From Amaricoccus sp. (GTDB lineage Bacteria; Pseudomonadota; Alphaproteobacteria; Rhodobacterales; Rhodobacteraceae): DNA of 64,000 bases. The position numbers and the translations under genes are program-made. Below the pieces are notes generated by a model, which did no database searches, had not been told where the DNA came from, and was given only the letters and a program-made list of their open reading frames with translations. The DNA is taken from assembly GCF_017993425.1 (NCBI RefSeq), contig NZ_JAGOMQ010000021.1, positions 1 to 64,000 on the forward strand, in the 5' to 3' direction. This document shows, in pieces, positions 16,396 through 24,010 of this stretch (within the stretch, counting starts at the first letter, position 1; every line of letters starts with the position of its first letter).

Positions 16396-18270
16396 CTATG
16401 CGTTGGCGGCCACCATCGGCGCGGCGGCGTCGGCCTCGTCGATCTCCCCGAGCAGCCGCTCGGCCTCCGGCGAGCCGGGGGCGGCGTAGTTCAGGTTCCG
16501 GAAGAGGCCGGCGAGCCGGGTGAAGTGGCGCCGGACCTCCTCCTTGTCGGTGAAGCCGTAGTCGCGCCGCGCGATCGAATAGACCCGGTCGAAGAGCGCC
16601 TTCTGCCGCTCCAGCGAGACCGAGCTGTCGATCTCGTCGAAGGCGTCCTGCTGCAGGTAGACCATGTCGACGAACTTCGCCGCCTCGGAGATGACGAAGT
16701 CCTCGACGCTGATGCCCTCCTCGCCGGTCACCTGCTCCATGCGCGCGATCTCGTCGCCGCGCTTCAGCAGCGCCATCATCGCCTCGACCCGGTCGGTCCA
16801 GTCGGCGGCGATGTTCTCCGAGGCCCAGCCCTCGAGCTGGCGCAGGTAGCGCGACCAGGAGATCAGCGGGTCGATCGCCGGGTAGAACCGCTTGTAGGCA
16901 CGGTCGTAGGAGAGGCCGAGGAAGCATTTCACCGCCGCCAGGGTGGACTGGGTGACGGGCTCCTCGAAGTTGCCGCCCGCCGGCGAGACCGAGCCGATCA
17001 GCGTCAGCGCGCCCTCGGAGCCGTCGTTGGTGCGGATGCGGCCGGCGCGCTCGTAGACGCCCTTGATGGCGCTGTCGAGATAGGCGGGGAAGGCCTCCTC
17101 GCCCGGGATCTCCTCGAGCCGCCCGGAGGTCTCGCGCATCGCCTGCGCCCAGCGGGAGGTGCTGTCGGCGATGATCAGCGTGCGCAGGCCCATCTGGCGG
17201 TAGTATTCGCCGATGGCGATGCCGGTGTAGATCGACGCCTCGCGGGCGGCGACCGGCATCGAGGAGGTGTTGCAGACGATCACCGTGCGGTCCATCAGCG
17301 AGCCGCCGGTCTTGGGATCCTTCAGGTGCGGGAACTCGGTGATGGTCTCCACCACCTCGCCCGCCCGCTCGCCGCAGGCGACGAGCACCACCACGTCCAC
17401 GTCGGCGTGCCGCGCGATGAGGTTGAGGAGCACCGTCTTGCCGGCGCCGAAGGGTCCGGGGATGCAGGCCGCGCCCCCCTGAACGACGGGGAAGAAGGTG
17501 TCGATGATCCGCTGGGTGGTGATCATCGGCTGGTCGGGGAAGAGGCGGGTGGACCAGCCCTTGGCGAGCAGCTTGCGCGGCAGCGGCTGGCGCACCGGCC
17601 AGTCCTGGGCCAGCGTCACCGTGCGCTCGGCGCCCGAGGCCGCCTTGATGCGGGCGATCGGCTCGTCGACCGTCACCGACCCGTCGCGCAGCCAGGTCAC
17701 CTCGAACTCCTCGTCGAGGTCGAAGGGGACCATGATCTTGTGGGTGATCGGGCCCTCGGGCACCGTGCCCACCGTGTCGCCGCCGCGCAGCCGGTCGCCG
17801 ATGCGCACGCTGGCGGCGAAGGACCATTTGGCGTTGGGGTCGAGCCCCGGCGCCTCGACGCCGCGCGGCAGGAAGGTGCCGTGGCCGACGGCCAGCGCCT
17901 CCAGCGGGTTCTGGAGCCCGTCATAGACCTGGCCGAGCAGGCCGGGGCCGAGGCGGACGGAGAGGAGCAGGCCGGTCTGCTCGACGGCGTCGCCGAGGCC
18001 GACGCCCTCGGTGCTCTCGTAGACCTGGGCGTCGGCGCTGTCGCCGATCACCCGCAGCACCTCGGCCTTCAGCCGCTCGTGGGGCGTGCGGGCGGGGCGG
18101 ATGTAGACGACCTCGTTCTTCACCAGCCGGCCCTCGCCGGAATCGGCGAGCCGCAGGCGGACGATGTCCTCCTGCACGGCGGAGATGTAGGCGACGGGCT
18201 CGGGGGCGGCCGCCCCGGGCTCCTGCCGGCGGTCCTTGCCGCGGCCCTTCCGGCCTTCTGGCGTCTTCAT
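16396..18270 (-). CDS. V-type ATPase catalytic subunit A
   Basis: A 624-residue catalytic subunit starting at the ATG at 18270. After a short basic tail (MKTPEGRKGRGKDRRQ) come the beta-barrel domain and the non-homologous insert (THKIMVPFDLDEEFEVTW, with PEGPITHKIMVP). The P-loop GPFGAGKT is at about residue 270, followed by VVVLVACGERAGEVVETITE and TLIIADSTSRWAQAMRETSG. These are A-type signatures, distinct from F-type beta. It hydrolyses or makes ATP in the V1 head together with subunit B. It is the last gene of the operon; its ATG overlaps the stop of the previous gene (ATGA). Usually A precedes B, so this position is odd. Confidence 0.95.
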   Translation of the reverse strand: MKTPEGRKGRGKDRRQEPGAAAPEPVAYISAVQEDIVRLRLADSGEGRLVKNEVVYIRPARTPHERLKAEVLRVIGDSADAQVYESTEGVGLGDAVEQTGLLLSVRLGPGLLGQVYDGLQNPLEALAVGHGTFLPRGVEAPGLDPNAKWSFAASVRIGDRLRGGDTVGTVPEGPITHKIMVPFDLDEEFEVTWLRDGSVTVDEPIARIKAASGAERTVTLAQDWPVRQPLPRKLLAKGWSTRLFPDQPMITTQRIIDTFFPVVQGGAACIPGPFGAGKTVLLNLIARHADVDVVVLVACGERAGEVVETITEFPHLKDPKTGGSLMDRTVIVCNTSSMPVAAREASIYTGIAIGEYYRQMGLRTLIIADSTSRWAQAMRETSGRLEEIPGEEAFPAYLDSAIKGVYERAGRIRTNDGSEGALTLIGSVSPAGGNFEEPVTQSTLAAVKCFLGLSYDRAYKRFYPAIDPLISWSRYLRQLEGWASENIAADWTDRVEAMMALLKRGDEIARMEQVTGEEGISVEDFVISEAAKFVDMVYLQQDAFDEIDSSVSLERQKALFDRVYSIARRDYGFTDKEEVRRHFTRLAGLFRNLNYAAPGSPEAERLLGEIDEADAAAPMVAANA

Positions 18271-18956
18271 GCGGCGTCCTCCAGCCCGGGGTCGCCGGCC
18301 ATGGCGGCGTCGAGCATCTCGGCGAAGCGGGCGGCGGCCGCGTCGGAATCGTAGCGCGCCCATCGTTCGGCGAGCGACCAGCGCATCAGGTAGAGCCCCA
18401 CCGCCTCGAGATCGAACTCGTGGCCGAAGGCGCGCCGCTCCGCCGCCTCCCAGGCGGCTTCCAGCACGACGCGCTCCATCCCGGCGGCGTCGCCCTTCTC
18501 GAGCATGTCCCGGGCGGCGGGCAGCCAGGGGAAGCTGCGCCCGAGGCCGAAATCCGGGAGGCTCCAGCCGGCGCGGATCCGCTCGACGTGGCGGCCGAAG
18601 CCCCAGGGCGCGCCCGGGGGCGGCGCCTCCTCGCCGGCATGGCGCCGGCGGAGCGCGGCGACCAGCGTACGGATCTCCAGCCGCTCCTCGATGGCGGCGC
18701 GCAGGTCGCCGTCGGGGACGCCGGCGAGGACCTTCGCCGCGCGGTCGAGGAAGGCCGCGTCGTCGTCGCCCACGTCGATCCGGTCCCAGGAGAGGATCGA
18801 GCGCGCCAGCTCCACCCCCGCCATGTCCTCCGGCGAGAGCGCCTTCAGCCGCTCGTTGAGCCGGGCGCGGTTGATCGGCGGCTCCTTCTCGGAGAGGAGC
18901 CCGATGGCGGGCAGGCTCGCCATCAGCGTCACGTAGGGGTCGCCCTGGTAGATCAC
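18267..18956 (-). CDS. V-ATPase operon protein, DUF2764-like (possible subunit C analogue)
   Basis: A 229-residue soluble protein. The start is a GTG at 18956 that overlaps the stop of subunit E (GTGA). It begins MIYQGDPYVTLMASLPAIGL, as DUF2764 proteins of V-ATPase operons do, and is rich in Trp, Leu and Glu in helical segments (LNERLKALSPEDMAGVELAR, EFDLEAVGLYLMRWSLAERW). No membrane segment or catalytic motif is seen. In the V-ATPase operons I know from Bacteroidetes a DUF2764 gene sits between E and A, just as here, in the place of subunit C. A role as a stalk or collar subunit is therefore inferred. Confidence 0.75.
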   Translation of the reverse strand: MIYQGDPYVTLMASLPAIGLLSEKEPPINRARLNERLKALSPEDMAGVELARSILSWDRIDVGDDDAAFLDRAAKVLAGVPDGDLRAAIEERLEIRTLVAALRRRHAGEEAPPPGAPWGFGRHVERIRAGWSLPDFGLGRSFPWLPAARDMLEKGDAAGMERVVLEAAWEAAERRAFGHEFDLEAVGLYLMRWSLAERWARYDSDAAAARFAEMLDAAMAGDPGLEDAA

Positions 18957-19648
18957 TTCACCACCCCTTCGAGGAGCGCCCGGAAGCGCGGCTGGAGATG
19001 GGCGAGGATCGCCTCGGCCACCGCCCGGTCGGAGAGGTCGATGCTGACCCCACGGTCGCCGAGCTCGAGGCGGATGCCGCCCGCGTCGTCCCCGGCGCGG
19101 CCGAAGGTCACGCCCTTGCGCAGCATCTCGGCCGCGGAGGCGGCGGCGAAATGGGTGAGCGAGCCCTCGCGGAGCTGCTCGGGCTTGCGCCGGAGCTCGT
19201 CGAGGCCGACGGCGGCGCGGGGCAGGATCACCTCGACCTCCGCCGCCTGGTCGACGGCGCCCTCGTCGCGGGCGCGGGAGGCGACGGCGAGGATCATGCG
19301 CTTGAGCAGCTCCTCGTCGCGCATCGCCTCGGAGACGGTCTTGCCCACGTCCTCGGCGAAGCGGCGGGCGAGCTGCTCCTTCAGCTCCAGCACCGCGTCG
19401 CGGGCGGCGACGCGCAGCGCGTCCTCGCCGGCGCGCCGCTGCGCCTCGGCCTCGCGGTAGGCGGCCTCGCGGCGGGCCTTGGCGTCGGCCTCGGCGGCGT
19501 CGACGAGCTTGCGCGCGCGGGCCTCGGCCTCGGCGACGATGCGCTCGGCCTCGGCGCGGCCGGCGGCCACGCCGTCGTCGCGCAGCCGGGCGATCAGGGC
19601 CTCCACGCCGGAGGCTGCGCCGGCGGCGCTGGGGACGGTCTCGGCCAT
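18953..19648 (-). CDS. V-type ATPase subunit E (peripheral stalk)
   Basis: A 231-residue protein from the ATG at 19648. The N-terminal half is a long Ala/Glu/Arg-rich helix (AEAERIVAEAEARARKLVDA, AYREAEAQRRAGEDALRVAA) that would form the right-handed coiled coil of the peripheral stalk. The globular C-terminal half ends LEGVVK and contains GIRLELGDRGVSIDLSDRAV. It should link the V1 head to subunit I. It begins 4 nt after the stop of subunit K, and its stop overlaps the next start. No separate subunit G/H gene is seen, so the partner helix of the stalk is not identified. Confidence 0.85.
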   Translation of the reverse strand: MAETVPSAAGAASGVEALIARLRDDGVAAGRAEAERIVAEAEARARKLVDAAEADAKARREAAYREAEAQRRAGEDALRVAARDAVLELKEQLARRFAEDVGKTVSEAMRDEELLKRMILAVASRARDEGAVDQAAEVEVILPRAAVGLDELRRKPEQLREGSLTHFAAASAAEMLRKGVTFGRAGDDAGGIRLELGDRGVSIDLSDRAVAEAILAHLQPRFRALLEGVVK

Positions 19649-19652
19649 GTCG

Positions 19653-20099
19653 CTACCCCTCGATGCCGCCCGCGAGCACCAGCGCGAAGACGAAGGAGAA
19701 GACCGCGAAGCCCTCGACGATGGCCGCGGGCGCGAGCGCCAGGCCGAAGATCTCGGGCTTGTTCTTCGACGCCGCCACCGCGCTCGCCAGCGCGCGTCCC
19801 TGCCAGATGCCGATGTAGAGGAGCGCGAGCCCGAGCACGAAGCCGATGCCGAAGAGCGCGCCGCCGTTCTCCGGCGTCACCGCCCGCTGGAGCGCGAACA
19901 TCACCACGATGCCGTAGATCACGTTCGAGGACGGGATCGCCGCGGCGCCGATGAAGCGGCCATAGCCGCTGTCGGTCTCCTGCATCGCGCCGATCGCCGC
20001 CTGGCCGGCGATCGCCACCCCGATCGCGCTGCCGAGCGCGCCGCCGCCCACGGGCGCGAACACCCCCAGCCAGCCGAGCAGGACGATGAGTTCATTCAT
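19653..20099 (-). CDS. V-type ATPase subunit K (membrane rotor proteolipid)
   Basis: A 148-residue protein with four membrane helices in two hairpins. The ion-binding carboxylate is the Glu in the last helix (ALAPAAIVEGFAVFSFVF). The first hairpin has GSAIGVAIAGQAAIGAMQE and IPSSNVIYGIVVMF. By eye, the region matching the sodium-ligand motif of the Enterococcus hirae rotor (LPGTQ) reads IPSSN, and the helix-3 Gln position appears to be Ala. Proton coupling is therefore perhaps more likely than sodium, but this needs an alignment. The ATG at 20099 overlaps the stop of subunit I. Confidence 0.92.
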   Translation of the reverse strand: MNELIVLLGWLGVFAPVGGGALGSAIGVAIAGQAAIGAMQETDSGYGRFIGAAAIPSSNVIYGIVVMFALQRAVTPENGGALFGIGFVLGLALLYIGIWQGRALASAVAASKNKPEIFGLALAPAAIVEGFAVFSFVFALVLAGGIEG

Positions 20100-21889
20100 G
20101 CGGGCGCCTCCCTTTTTGCGAACGCGCGGAACGGATAGCCTTCCTCGGACAGGCCCCAGCCGAAGAACTCGACGTAGTTGAGCCGGAGCCCGTGGACCAC
20201 GCCGCTCATGATGCCGATGACGACGTTGATCGCGTGGCCGAAGACGAGCACGACGATCGCCAGGAGCACGCCGATGCCCGGATGCAGCTCGCGCACCTGC
20301 CCGGCGAGGTCGTTGAAGGTCGCCGCCAGCGAGGCGCTGGCGAGGCCGAGGGCGAAGAGCCGGAGATAGCTCAGGATGTCGCCGAAGAGCTTGGTGACGC
20401 CGGTAAGCCCGAGGAGCCCGTCGCTGATCCGGAAGAGCCAGTCGGAGGGCCTGTTCACCGGCCTGCCGGCGGCGCTGCCCCAGAAGACGGCGCCGAGCCC
20501 CGCGGCCAGCGCCACCATCCCGGCCGCCCGCAGGATGTCGCCGCCGAGCCAGATCAGCAGCCCGGCGGCGATGACCCCGATCCAGCCGAGCGCCGCGAGC
20601 GCGCGCGGCGTGCCGCGGTTGAGCCAGGCGACGGTCCCGAGCGCGATGGCGATGTGCAGGCAGCCGATGGCCACCGAGACCACCATCATCTTCTGGAAGT
20701 CGCCCACGTCGATGATCCGCAGGCGGCCGAGCAGGCTGCCCTCCGGCGGATGCGCGCCGAAATAGGAGCCCGCCAGCACGCCGTAGACGAGCGAGGCTCC
20801 CGAGAGGGCGGCGAGCAGCATCCGCGCCCGGCGCCCGGCGGCGCTGGCGCCGAGCCGGCGCCAGAAGAAGGCGGTGCCGAGGGCGAAGAGCGCCGCATAC
20901 CCCGCGTCCGCCACGATCATCGCGAAGAAGACCGCGAAGGAGGCGAAGACGATCAGGCTCGGGTCCCAGCTCCGGTAGGCGGGGCTGGTGTAGAAGCTCG
21001 TCAGGTCGCCGCCGATGGCGAGGCGGTCGTCGTCGGCGCGCAGGAGGGTCGGGGGGCTGTCCTCCGGCCCCGGCGCCTCGGTCACCAGCGCGAGGCCGCG
21101 CGCCTCGGCGAAGTCCCGGAGCGCGGGGGCGGCCTCCTTCGGCGCCCAGCCCTGGATCGCGAAGACCTCGCCCTCGTCGAGCGTCTGGCCGGAGACCTCG
21201 CGCAGCTCGTCCTGGTCCCGGGCGGCGGCGAGGTCGATGCCGAGCAGCACCCGCCAGCGGCTGAGCTCCGCCCGCTCGCGCTCGGCCTTCTCCAGCTCGA
21301 TCTCCAGGTCCTCGAGCTCCACGCGGAGCGCCCCGAGCGGCTTCTCCCCCACTTGCGTGCGCAGAACCGGCAGGAGGTTGACCGGCGGCTCCTCCGGCGC
21401 GATCACCGCGACCAGAAGCTCCGTGGGCGTGCGCCCGACCGCCGCCCAGGGCAGGTCCAGCCGGTCGAGCGCCGCCCGCTCCTTCAGCGGCAGGGCGTAG
21501 AGCCAGAGCCGCTCGCCGCCGATCTCCTCCGGCGCGGGCAGGGCGAAGTCGCCCCAGGGCTCCAGCCCCTCGACCAGCGCCTCCACCTCGTCGCGGCGGT
21601 CGGCGAGCTCGCGCAGCCGCAGGCGGTTGGCCATGATCGCGCCGATCACCGCCCCGGGGTCGAACGCCATGCCGTCGCGATAGGGCCGCAGCCGCTCCGG
21701 CGCCTCCATGACGTGGCGGAAGGCGGTCTCGGCCCGCCGCCGCGTCGCCGGATCGTCCGGCGTCAGCGGGCCGGGCTCGCTGAGAGGCACGACATGCAGC
21801 ACACCGAGCGCCTGCAGCCCGTCGAGCACCTCCGCCTTGTCCCCGGCGACGCCGCAAAGCGTCACCCGATGCATGGGAACGATGCTCAT
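20096..21889 (-). CDS. V-type ATPase subunit I (membrane stator)
   Basis: A 597-residue subunit from the ATG at 21889, which overlaps the stop of subunit D. The soluble N-terminal half begins MSIVPMHRVTLCGVAGDKAE and holds coiled coils (LRVELEDLEIELEKAERERA). The C-terminal half has about seven membrane helices with the family core SWDPSLIVFASFAVFFAMIV, FGDILSYLRLFALGLASASL and VLVFGHAINVVIGIMSGVVH. The last contains the usual short HAxN-type motif, and the half-channel Arg is expected in SYLRLFALGLA. It forms the stator channel facing the K ring. Confidence 0.92.
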   Translation of the reverse strand: MSIVPMHRVTLCGVAGDKAEVLDGLQALGVLHVVPLSEPGPLTPDDPATRRRAETAFRHVMEAPERLRPYRDGMAFDPGAVIGAIMANRLRLRELADRRDEVEALVEGLEPWGDFALPAPEEIGGERLWLYALPLKERAALDRLDLPWAAVGRTPTELLVAVIAPEEPPVNLLPVLRTQVGEKPLGALRVELEDLEIELEKAERERAELSRWRVLLGIDLAAARDQDELREVSGQTLDEGEVFAIQGWAPKEAAPALRDFAEARGLALVTEAPGPEDSPPTLLRADDDRLAIGGDLTSFYTSPAYRSWDPSLIVFASFAVFFAMIVADAGYAALFALGTAFFWRRLGASAAGRRARMLLAALSGASLVYGVLAGSYFGAHPPEGSLLGRLRIIDVGDFQKMMVVSVAIGCLHIAIALGTVAWLNRGTPRALAALGWIGVIAAGLLIWLGGDILRAAGMVALAAGLGAVFWGSAAGRPVNRPSDWLFRISDGLLGLTGVTKLFGDILSYLRLFALGLASASLAATFNDLAGQVRELHPGIGVLLAIVVLVFGHAINVVIGIMSGVVHGLRLNYVEFFGWGLSEEGYPFRAFAKREAPA

Positions 21890-22512
21890 GCCTCGCCCGC
21901 CCGCGAATTCGCCTGCGCTTCCGCCTCGCGCTTCTTCTTGGCGATCTTCGAGCGCACCACGGCCGCGCGCTCGGCGTCGCCGAGATAGACGTTGATCCGG
22001 CGGATGTTGTCGCGGGCCTGCGGGATCAGCACCTTGTCGAAGAGGTTCACCCGCTGGGTGATCCTGACCGCCGCGGCCTCGAGCAGCTCCAGCCGCTCGG
22101 CCGCCACCCGCGCCTCGACCCGGAGGCGGATCGCGGCGGCGAGCCGCTCGACCACCGCGTCGACCCAGTGCGGCCGCACCATCCGGCCGTAGGAGGCGCG
22201 GATCACCTCGACATGCTCGACCACCGGCAGCCGCACGCCGGCGACGTTCTGGGAGCCCATCCGCACCGCGCCGAGCCGCGCCAGCCCGTCGAGCGCCACC
22301 CGCCGGTCGGCGAGCATGGGGATCGCCTCGCCCGCCTCGGCGATGGCGGCGGCGATCCGCGCCTCGATCTCGGCGATCGCGCGTCGTGCCCGCTGCCGCT
22401 CGCCCATGACCTGCTGGCGCTTGAGATCGAGCGCCGGCAGATAGCGCCCGTAGGCGACGAGGTTCTCCTTCTCGCGCGAGAGCTGCGACTTCGACAGGGG
22501 CACGCGCGCCAT
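21886..22512 (-). CDS. V-type ATPase subunit D (central rotor stalk)
   Basis: A 208-residue protein from the ATG at 22512, 3 nt after the stop of subunit B. It is almost entirely helical with a long antiparallel coiled coil. The N-terminal helix is MARVPLSKSQLSREKENLVA (compare the PTKxxLxxLKxxL pattern of the family). The C-terminal helix is RVNLFDKVLIPQARDNIRRI, which matches the conserved (R)VNALExxxIPxxxxTIxxI block. It should turn inside the A3B3 head. Subunit F, its usual partner, was not found in the operon. Confidence 0.9.
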   Translation of the reverse strand: MARVPLSKSQLSREKENLVAYGRYLPALDLKRQQVMGERQRARRAIAEIEARIAAAIAEAGEAIPMLADRRVALDGLARLGAVRMGSQNVAGVRLPVVEHVEVIRASYGRMVRPHWVDAVVERLAAAIRLRVEARVAAERLELLEAAAVRITQRVNLFDKVLIPQARDNIRRINVYLGDAERAAVVRSKIAKKKREAEAQANSRAGEA

Positions 22513-22515
22513 GGC

Positions 22516-23862
22516 TCAGGCGGCCTTGCGCGGGTAGTACTTGTCGATGAGGTTCTGGCGCACCAGCAGCTCCTCGGGCGCGAAGCACTCCGCCATGGTC
22601 TCCCAGCCGAGATCGAGCGCCTTCTCGACCGGCAGCGCCACGGAGAGGTCCATGAACCGCTCCTCGAAGAGCGCGCCGTAGCGCACCAGCCGCTCGTCGA
22701 ACTCCGAGAGCTCGAAGGCCATCGCCTGCTTGCGCTGCGCGTCGCGGGCGCCGGAATAGAGGCGGATCATCGTGTTCATCACCGCCGAGTGATCCTCGCG
22801 GGTCTCCTTGCCGATGACGTGCTGCTTCAGGCGGGAGAGCGACCCGAACGGGTCGATCCGCCCGTCGCGCAGGTAGAATTGCCCCTCGGTGATGTAGCCG
22901 GTGTTGTCGGGCACCGGATGGGTGACGTCGCCGCCGGGCATGGTGGTGACGGTGAGGATCGTCACCGACCCCGCGCCGGGGAAGACCGCGGCCTTCTCGT
23001 AGCGCCGGGCGAGCTGCGAGTAGAGATCGCCGAGATAGCCGCGGTTGGAGGGCACCCGCTCCATGGCGATGCCCACCTCCTTCATCGCATCCGCATAGGC
23101 GGTCATGTCGGTGAGGAGCACCAGCACCCGCTTCTTCTCCTCGACGGCGAACTTCTCGGCCACGGCCAGCGCCATGTCGGGGACGAGCAGCCGCTCCAGC
23201 GCCGGGTCGGAGGCCTGGTTGACGAACATCACCGTGCGCGCGAAGACGCCGGCGTCCTCGAAGGTCGAGCGGAACCGCCAGTAGCTGTCGAAGGTGAGGC
23301 CGAGCCCGCCGAAGACCACCACGTCGGCGTCGGCCTGCACGCCGATGCGGGCCAGGAGCGCGTCGTGCGGCTCGCCGGCGGTGGAGAAGATCGGGATCTT
23401 CTGGCTCTCCGCCAGGCAGTTGAAGACGTCGATCATCGGCACGTCGGTGCGGATCATCCGCGACGCCAGCGCGCGGCGCGCCGGGTTAGGCGAGGGGCCT
23501 CCGATCGACGCCTGCGGGTCGTGGGCGAGCGAGGGCCCGCCGTCCGCCACCCGCCCGTCGCCGGCGAAGACCCGGCCGAGGATGTTGGGCGAGAACGCCA
23601 CCCGCGGCGCATGGCCGAGGAAGCGCGCCTGCGTCCGCGTCGAGAGGCCGGCGGTGCCGGAGAAGACCTGCAGCGAGGCCTCGCCCTCGTCGAGCCGCAC
23701 CACCTGGGCGAGGCGGGGGGCGGCGTCGCGCTCGCCGACGAGCGCGAGGTCGCCGAGGCGCGGCCCCTCCGGGCCGTCGCGCGTCTGCGGGGGCAGGGCG
23801 ATGCGCACCACATCGCCGACGATGGAGAGCACCCTGTCGTAGTTGATGGAAACGCCAGACAA
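22516..23862 (-). CDS. V-type ATPase subunit B (non-catalytic head subunit)
   Basis: About 448 residues from a TTG at 23862. GGGAGG lies 8 nt upstream and the family start (SGVSINYDRVLSIVGDVVRI) follows, so the longer upstream reading is rejected. Typical B-subunit blocks are SPNILGRVFAGDGRVADGGP, SQKIPIFSTAGEPHDALLAR (no Walker A, as normal for B), ERLLVPDMALAVAEKFAVEE, RVLVLLTDMTAYADAMKEVG and SIPARRGYLG-like NRGYLGDLYSQLARRYEKA. It is the first V-ATPase gene, 148 nt downstream of the SLC13 transporter stop, and could share its transcript. Confidence 0.93.
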   Translation of the reverse strand: MSGVSINYDRVLSIVGDVVRIALPPQTRDGPEGPRLGDLALVGERDAAPRLAQVVRLDEGEASLQVFSGTAGLSTRTQARFLGHAPRVAFSPNILGRVFAGDGRVADGGPSLAHDPQASIGGPSPNPARRALASRMIRTDVPMIDVFNCLAESQKIPIFSTAGEPHDALLARIGVQADADVVVFGGLGLTFDSYWRFRSTFEDAGVFARTVMFVNQASDPALERLLVPDMALAVAEKFAVEEKKRVLVLLTDMTAYADAMKEVGIAMERVPSNRGYLGDLYSQLARRYEKAAVFPGAGSVTILTVTTMPGGDVTHPVPDNTGYITEGQFYLRDGRIDPFGSLSRLKQHVIGKETREDHSAVMNTMIRLYSGARDAQRKQAMAFELSEFDERLVRYGALFEERFMDLSVALPVEKALDLGWETMAECFAPEELLVRQNLIDKYYPRKAA

Positions 23863-24010
23863 AACGACCGCCTCCCAGTTCCCGTTGCTTTGCCCTAGAG
23901 GCCCGCACGCATTCCTTGCCGGTATCGAGACCTGCCCCGCCGCATCATCGGAGCGCAAAGACATCGCCCCGATTCCTCTGGCGGCCGGGGCCTCGCGCGC
24001 CGCGGGGACG

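Noticed and set aside
15277-18354. A 1025-codon plus-strand frame antisense to the LysR and V-ATPase A genes
   Set aside because: Same reason: no motifs, composition typical of antisense shadow, and the minus strand has clear family signatures.
19653-23862. Assignment of the rotary ATPase as F-type or sodium N-ATPase
   Set aside because: The A subunit has the V-type insert, subunit D and a two-domain subunit I are present, and K has four helices. There is no gamma, delta or epsilon gene.
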